Positions 62,019 to 64,000 of a stretch of 64,000 nt of DNA are shown one piece after another. Numbering within the stretch: the first letter of the stretch is position 1; the number at the start of each line of letters is the position of its first letter. Source of the stretch: JAMLHH01 sp964653095 (lineage in GTDB: Bacteria; Bacteroidota; Bacteroidia; Chitinophagales; JADIYW01). The stretch covers positions 55,240-119,239 of the forward strand of contig CAZZEH010000005.1 of NCBI GenBank assembly GCA_964653095.1, given 5' to 3'. Under the pieces are notes generated by a model. The model saw nothing but the letters and a program-made list of their open reading frames with translations, made no database searches and was not told the origin of the DNA. The position numbers were made by a program, and so were the translations under genes.

Positions 62019-62044
62019 ATAAAAAAGAGGGCTTTCGCCCTCTT
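62019..62044 (-). terminator. Rho-independent terminator of the T9SS Ig-repeat gene
   Basis: Perfect 8-bp stem AAGAGGGC / GCCCTCTT with a 4-base loop, followed on the minus strand by a T run, 26 bases after the stop of the gene at 62070. Confidence 0.9.
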
Positions 62045-62069
62045 AGTTTTAATGTTTAAGAAATATTTT

Positions 62070-64000
62070 TTAATCCTGTACTACCAGTTTTCTGTTCACT
62101 ACCTGACCCTGAGTCTGGAACAGTCCTATATATGATCCGGCAGGTACATTAGCCAAGTTCACATCTATTCTGTTTTCACCAGGTGTCAGAGTATAAACTT
62201 TACTCATGGTAATCTTACCGTCAATGCTGTATAGTGTAAACACTAAGTCAGCATATTTAGGCGATTTCACAAGTACTGTAGAAGCATACTGAGTTGGGTT
62301 AGGATAGAACAGACCTACATCCAATGCAGATGCTGCGCTAATCTCTACACTCACTATCTTAGACAACTCGGACTCACCTGAGTAATCAATCTGTCTCAAC
62401 TGATAGTAATAGATACCTGCTGTAACATCTTCATCTAAGAAGCTGTAGTTGTGTGGCACACTCGTAGTACCGTTTCCTTCCACTTCTCCAATCTTCTCAA
62501 AGTTCACTCCATCGGTTGATCTCAGTACTTCGAATCTGTCGTTATCCAGCTCAGAAGCAGTACTCCAATTCAGCATCACACCTTCCTCCACGACTGTCGC
62601 TGTAAAGCTGGTCAACTCAATTGGAAGTATCGCACTTACTCCACCGGTATTATGGATATAGAAGTCTGTAGCATGAGATGGATCTACATTACCCTTACCT
62701 TCAAGATTCGGTTTCGCTCCACTGTACTTAGGCAAAATATCAAACTGATATACGTGCGAGCTATTCGGTCCGCCATTGAGAGTAATATCAGGGAAGTATG
62801 CTTCACCAGGATTACCGTTATTGTGGGCGAAGAAAGCAGATACCTGCAGGTCAGTCGGATCATTCGTTTCACCCCAGCATACATGATAATAACTATCCTG
62901 AGCATCATCTATCACCTTGAATGCCGCATACTCAGCCGGTGTGATATACAATCTTATACCTACAACGCCGGTTGCTTTATTCTCCGTCTCAAAGCTGTAG
63001 TTTCTCGCCACATAGTACTCACCATTTTTGCACATCTGATTATTCGGATTATTGAGAGGTCCGAAAGGTCCGTTATTACCAACTGTTACAGTCCACTCAA
63101 CTTGTCCAAGAGGCTGTCCATAACTATTGATAGCTGCTATCACTTCACCATCATCGTCCACAAAGTAATGCCACTGAGTATCACTTACATCACAAATTGT
63201 TACCGCTATAGAACTAGGAGTCAGGCCGGTTCCAAATACAGTTGTTGCTGCCTGCATCCAAACAATTGATGCAACCGCTGAATCCGTATGACCGCAGGAA
63301 GGCTCGACTGCTCTTACATAGTATGAGCCTAAATCTGTAGCTACAACCATAACTGTATCCTCTGTAGTCTGTCTGAAGACATTAATAAAGTCCTCATCCG
63401 TTGCCCACTCGAAGTATGAGGTAGGACTGTGCAATTTACCACCTTGCTGGGTCAATGTAAGCACATCCCCATAGCATGGTGAATCGTTCGAAATGTGTAC
63501 TGAGGTAGGCGCATCCGCTGGAACTCCTGCTACAATCTTCACTGATTTCACAATATGGTCGACACTTGTACAAACATTAGATGAGTCGATAATTCTCACG
63601 TAGTAAGTAGTTTCGGCAATCGGAGTACGCTTAATGAAGTTGTCTTTCGTTAGTGTATCGATACTCACAAAGTTATCTGTTGACCATTGGTAGTATCCAT
63701 CTGTACCAAGCTGACCACCATTTACTGTAAGTGTTACTTCCGTATTTCCAGCTGCACAGAATGACTGCACATCTGCAATCAGCGTATCAGGTGCTACTGA
63801 TGGTTCAATCACAGTTACTTCCCTGTTCACTACCGTTCCTGCCACATCCGCACAAGCTGCCGCAGTATTCGCAATGCGCACATAGTATGTAGTGGTCGCC
63901 GTAGGGCTCACTACCACATAGTTCGAATCTGCAGTAGAGGAGAATGTAGAGGCAAAGTTGTCAGTAGACCACTCATATACCGCATCTGTACCCAAAGTAC
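62070..64000 (-). CDS. Surface protein with Ig-like repeats and T9SS sorting domain, 5' end outside window
   Basis: The frame stays open to the window edge; about 643 residues are visible and no genuine start lies inside. At least three tandem Ig/PKD-like repeats of about 80-95 residues occur at the N-terminal side, each with a (Y/F)xWxTDxxF element and ending TTYYVRI or GSYYVRA. A beta domain (about 240-455) and a fibronectin-like module (LTSFTATVVEEGVMLNWSTASELDNDRFEVLRS) follow. A T9SS type A domain closes the protein (LFYPNPTQYASTVLVKS, VPAGSYIGLFQTQG, RKLVVQD). Probably a secreted or cell-surface adhesin-like protein. Followed by a strong terminator. Confidence 0.85.
   Translation of the reverse strand, partial: TLGTDAVYEWSTDNFASTFSSTADSNYVVVSPTATTTYYVRIANTAAACADVAGTVVNREVTVIEPSVAPDTLIADVQSFCAAGNTEVTLTVNGGQLGTDGYYQWSTDNFVSIDTLTKDNFIKRTPIAETTYYVRIIDSSNVCTSVDHIVKSVKIVAGVPADAPTSVHISNDSPCYGDVLTLTQQGGKLHSPTSYFEWATDEDFINVFRQTTEDTVMVVATDLGSYYVRAVEPSCGHTDSAVASIVWMQAATTVFGTGLTPSSIAVTICDVSDTQWHYFVDDDGEVIAAINSYGQPLGQVEWTVTVGNNGPFGPLNNPNNQMCKNGEYYVARNYSFETENKATGVVGIRLYITPAEYAAFKVIDDAQDSYYHVCWGETNDPTDLQVSAFFAHNNGNPGEAYFPDITLNGGPNSSHVYQFDILPKYSGAKPNLEGKGNVDPSHATDFYIHNTGGVSAILPIELTSFTATVVEEGVMLNWSTASELDNDRFEVLRSTDGVNFEKIGEVEGNGTTSVPHNYSFLDEDVTAGIYYYQLRQIDYSGESELSKIVSVEISAASALDVGLFYPNPTQYASTVLVKSPKYADLVFTLYSIDGKITMSKVYTLTPGENRIDVNLANVPAGSYIGLFQTQGQVVNRKLVVQD

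Noticed and set aside
62652..63269. 205-codon plus-strand open frame opposite the T9SS Ig-repeat gene
   Set aside because: Ile/Arg/Ser-rich antisense shadow; the minus-strand frame has clear Ig and sorting domains.

Overview
The window comes from a Bacteroidota (Bacteroidetes) chromosome. The evidence is type IX secretion C-terminal sorting domains on secreted proteins, the lpxC-fabZ fusion, the bamD-rpoZ-coaBC-DUF4835 gene order, a MeaB GTPase, DUF4296 and FadL-like outer-membrane proteins, and promoters of the Bacteroidota TTG-N19/20-TAnnTTTG type. A run of exactly 100 N at 21948-22047 shows a scaffolded draft or metagenome assembly. Both ends cut genes: a subtilisin-like protease on the left and an Ig-like-repeat T9SS protein on the right. 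The genus cannot be named from the sequence alone.

Layout. 1-9.2 kb: secreted S8 protease, DUF218 protein, beta-carbonic anhydrase, von Willebrand-like membrane protein, fabG, prfA, and a gamma-carbonic-anhydrase-like hexapeptide protein. 9.3-20.9 kb: DUF368 lipid-carrier transporter, metallo-beta-lactamase-fold hydrolase, topA, the envelope cluster bamD-rpoZ-coaBC-DUF4835, a GlxA-type regulator, and recR with a large glycosyltransferase. 21-24.2 kb: a lipoprotein, a CAU tRNA whose 3' end and terminator are tandemly duplicated into the assembly gap, a broken Fic-like gene and a sulfatase. 24.2-33 kb: lepA, proS, a Tyr/Gly-rich lipoprotein, a FadL-like porin, meaB, trmN6 and a secreted endonuclease/exonuclease/phosphatase-fold protein.

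33.0-39.5 kb is the accessory part. A single-chain type IIG restriction-modification enzyme is followed after 10 bases by an 884-residue protein with a DUF4365 (PD-(D/E)XK-like) N-terminus and a long, unrecognised, mostly helical C-terminus. This AT-rich pair sits between housekeeping genes and is the best candidate here for an undescribed defence module.

39.8-52.4 kb returns to core functions: sucB-sucA, rpsT, radC, a secreted helical protein, an ECF sigma factor, and a six-gene lipid A operon (HD protein, lpxD, lpxC-fabZ, lpxA, ABC ATPase, alpha/beta hydrolase) in which every junction overlaps by 1 or 4 bases. 52.5-64 kb: a T9SS-exported glycoside-hydrolase-like enzyme, a DUF481 protein, a YggS protein and DUF4296 lipoprotein divergent by 4 bases, a BioA-like protein lacking the PLP lysine, ComEC, YidC and the right-edge adhesin-like gene. 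A 74-bp intergenic repeat occurs at 3.0 kb and again at 60.0 kb.
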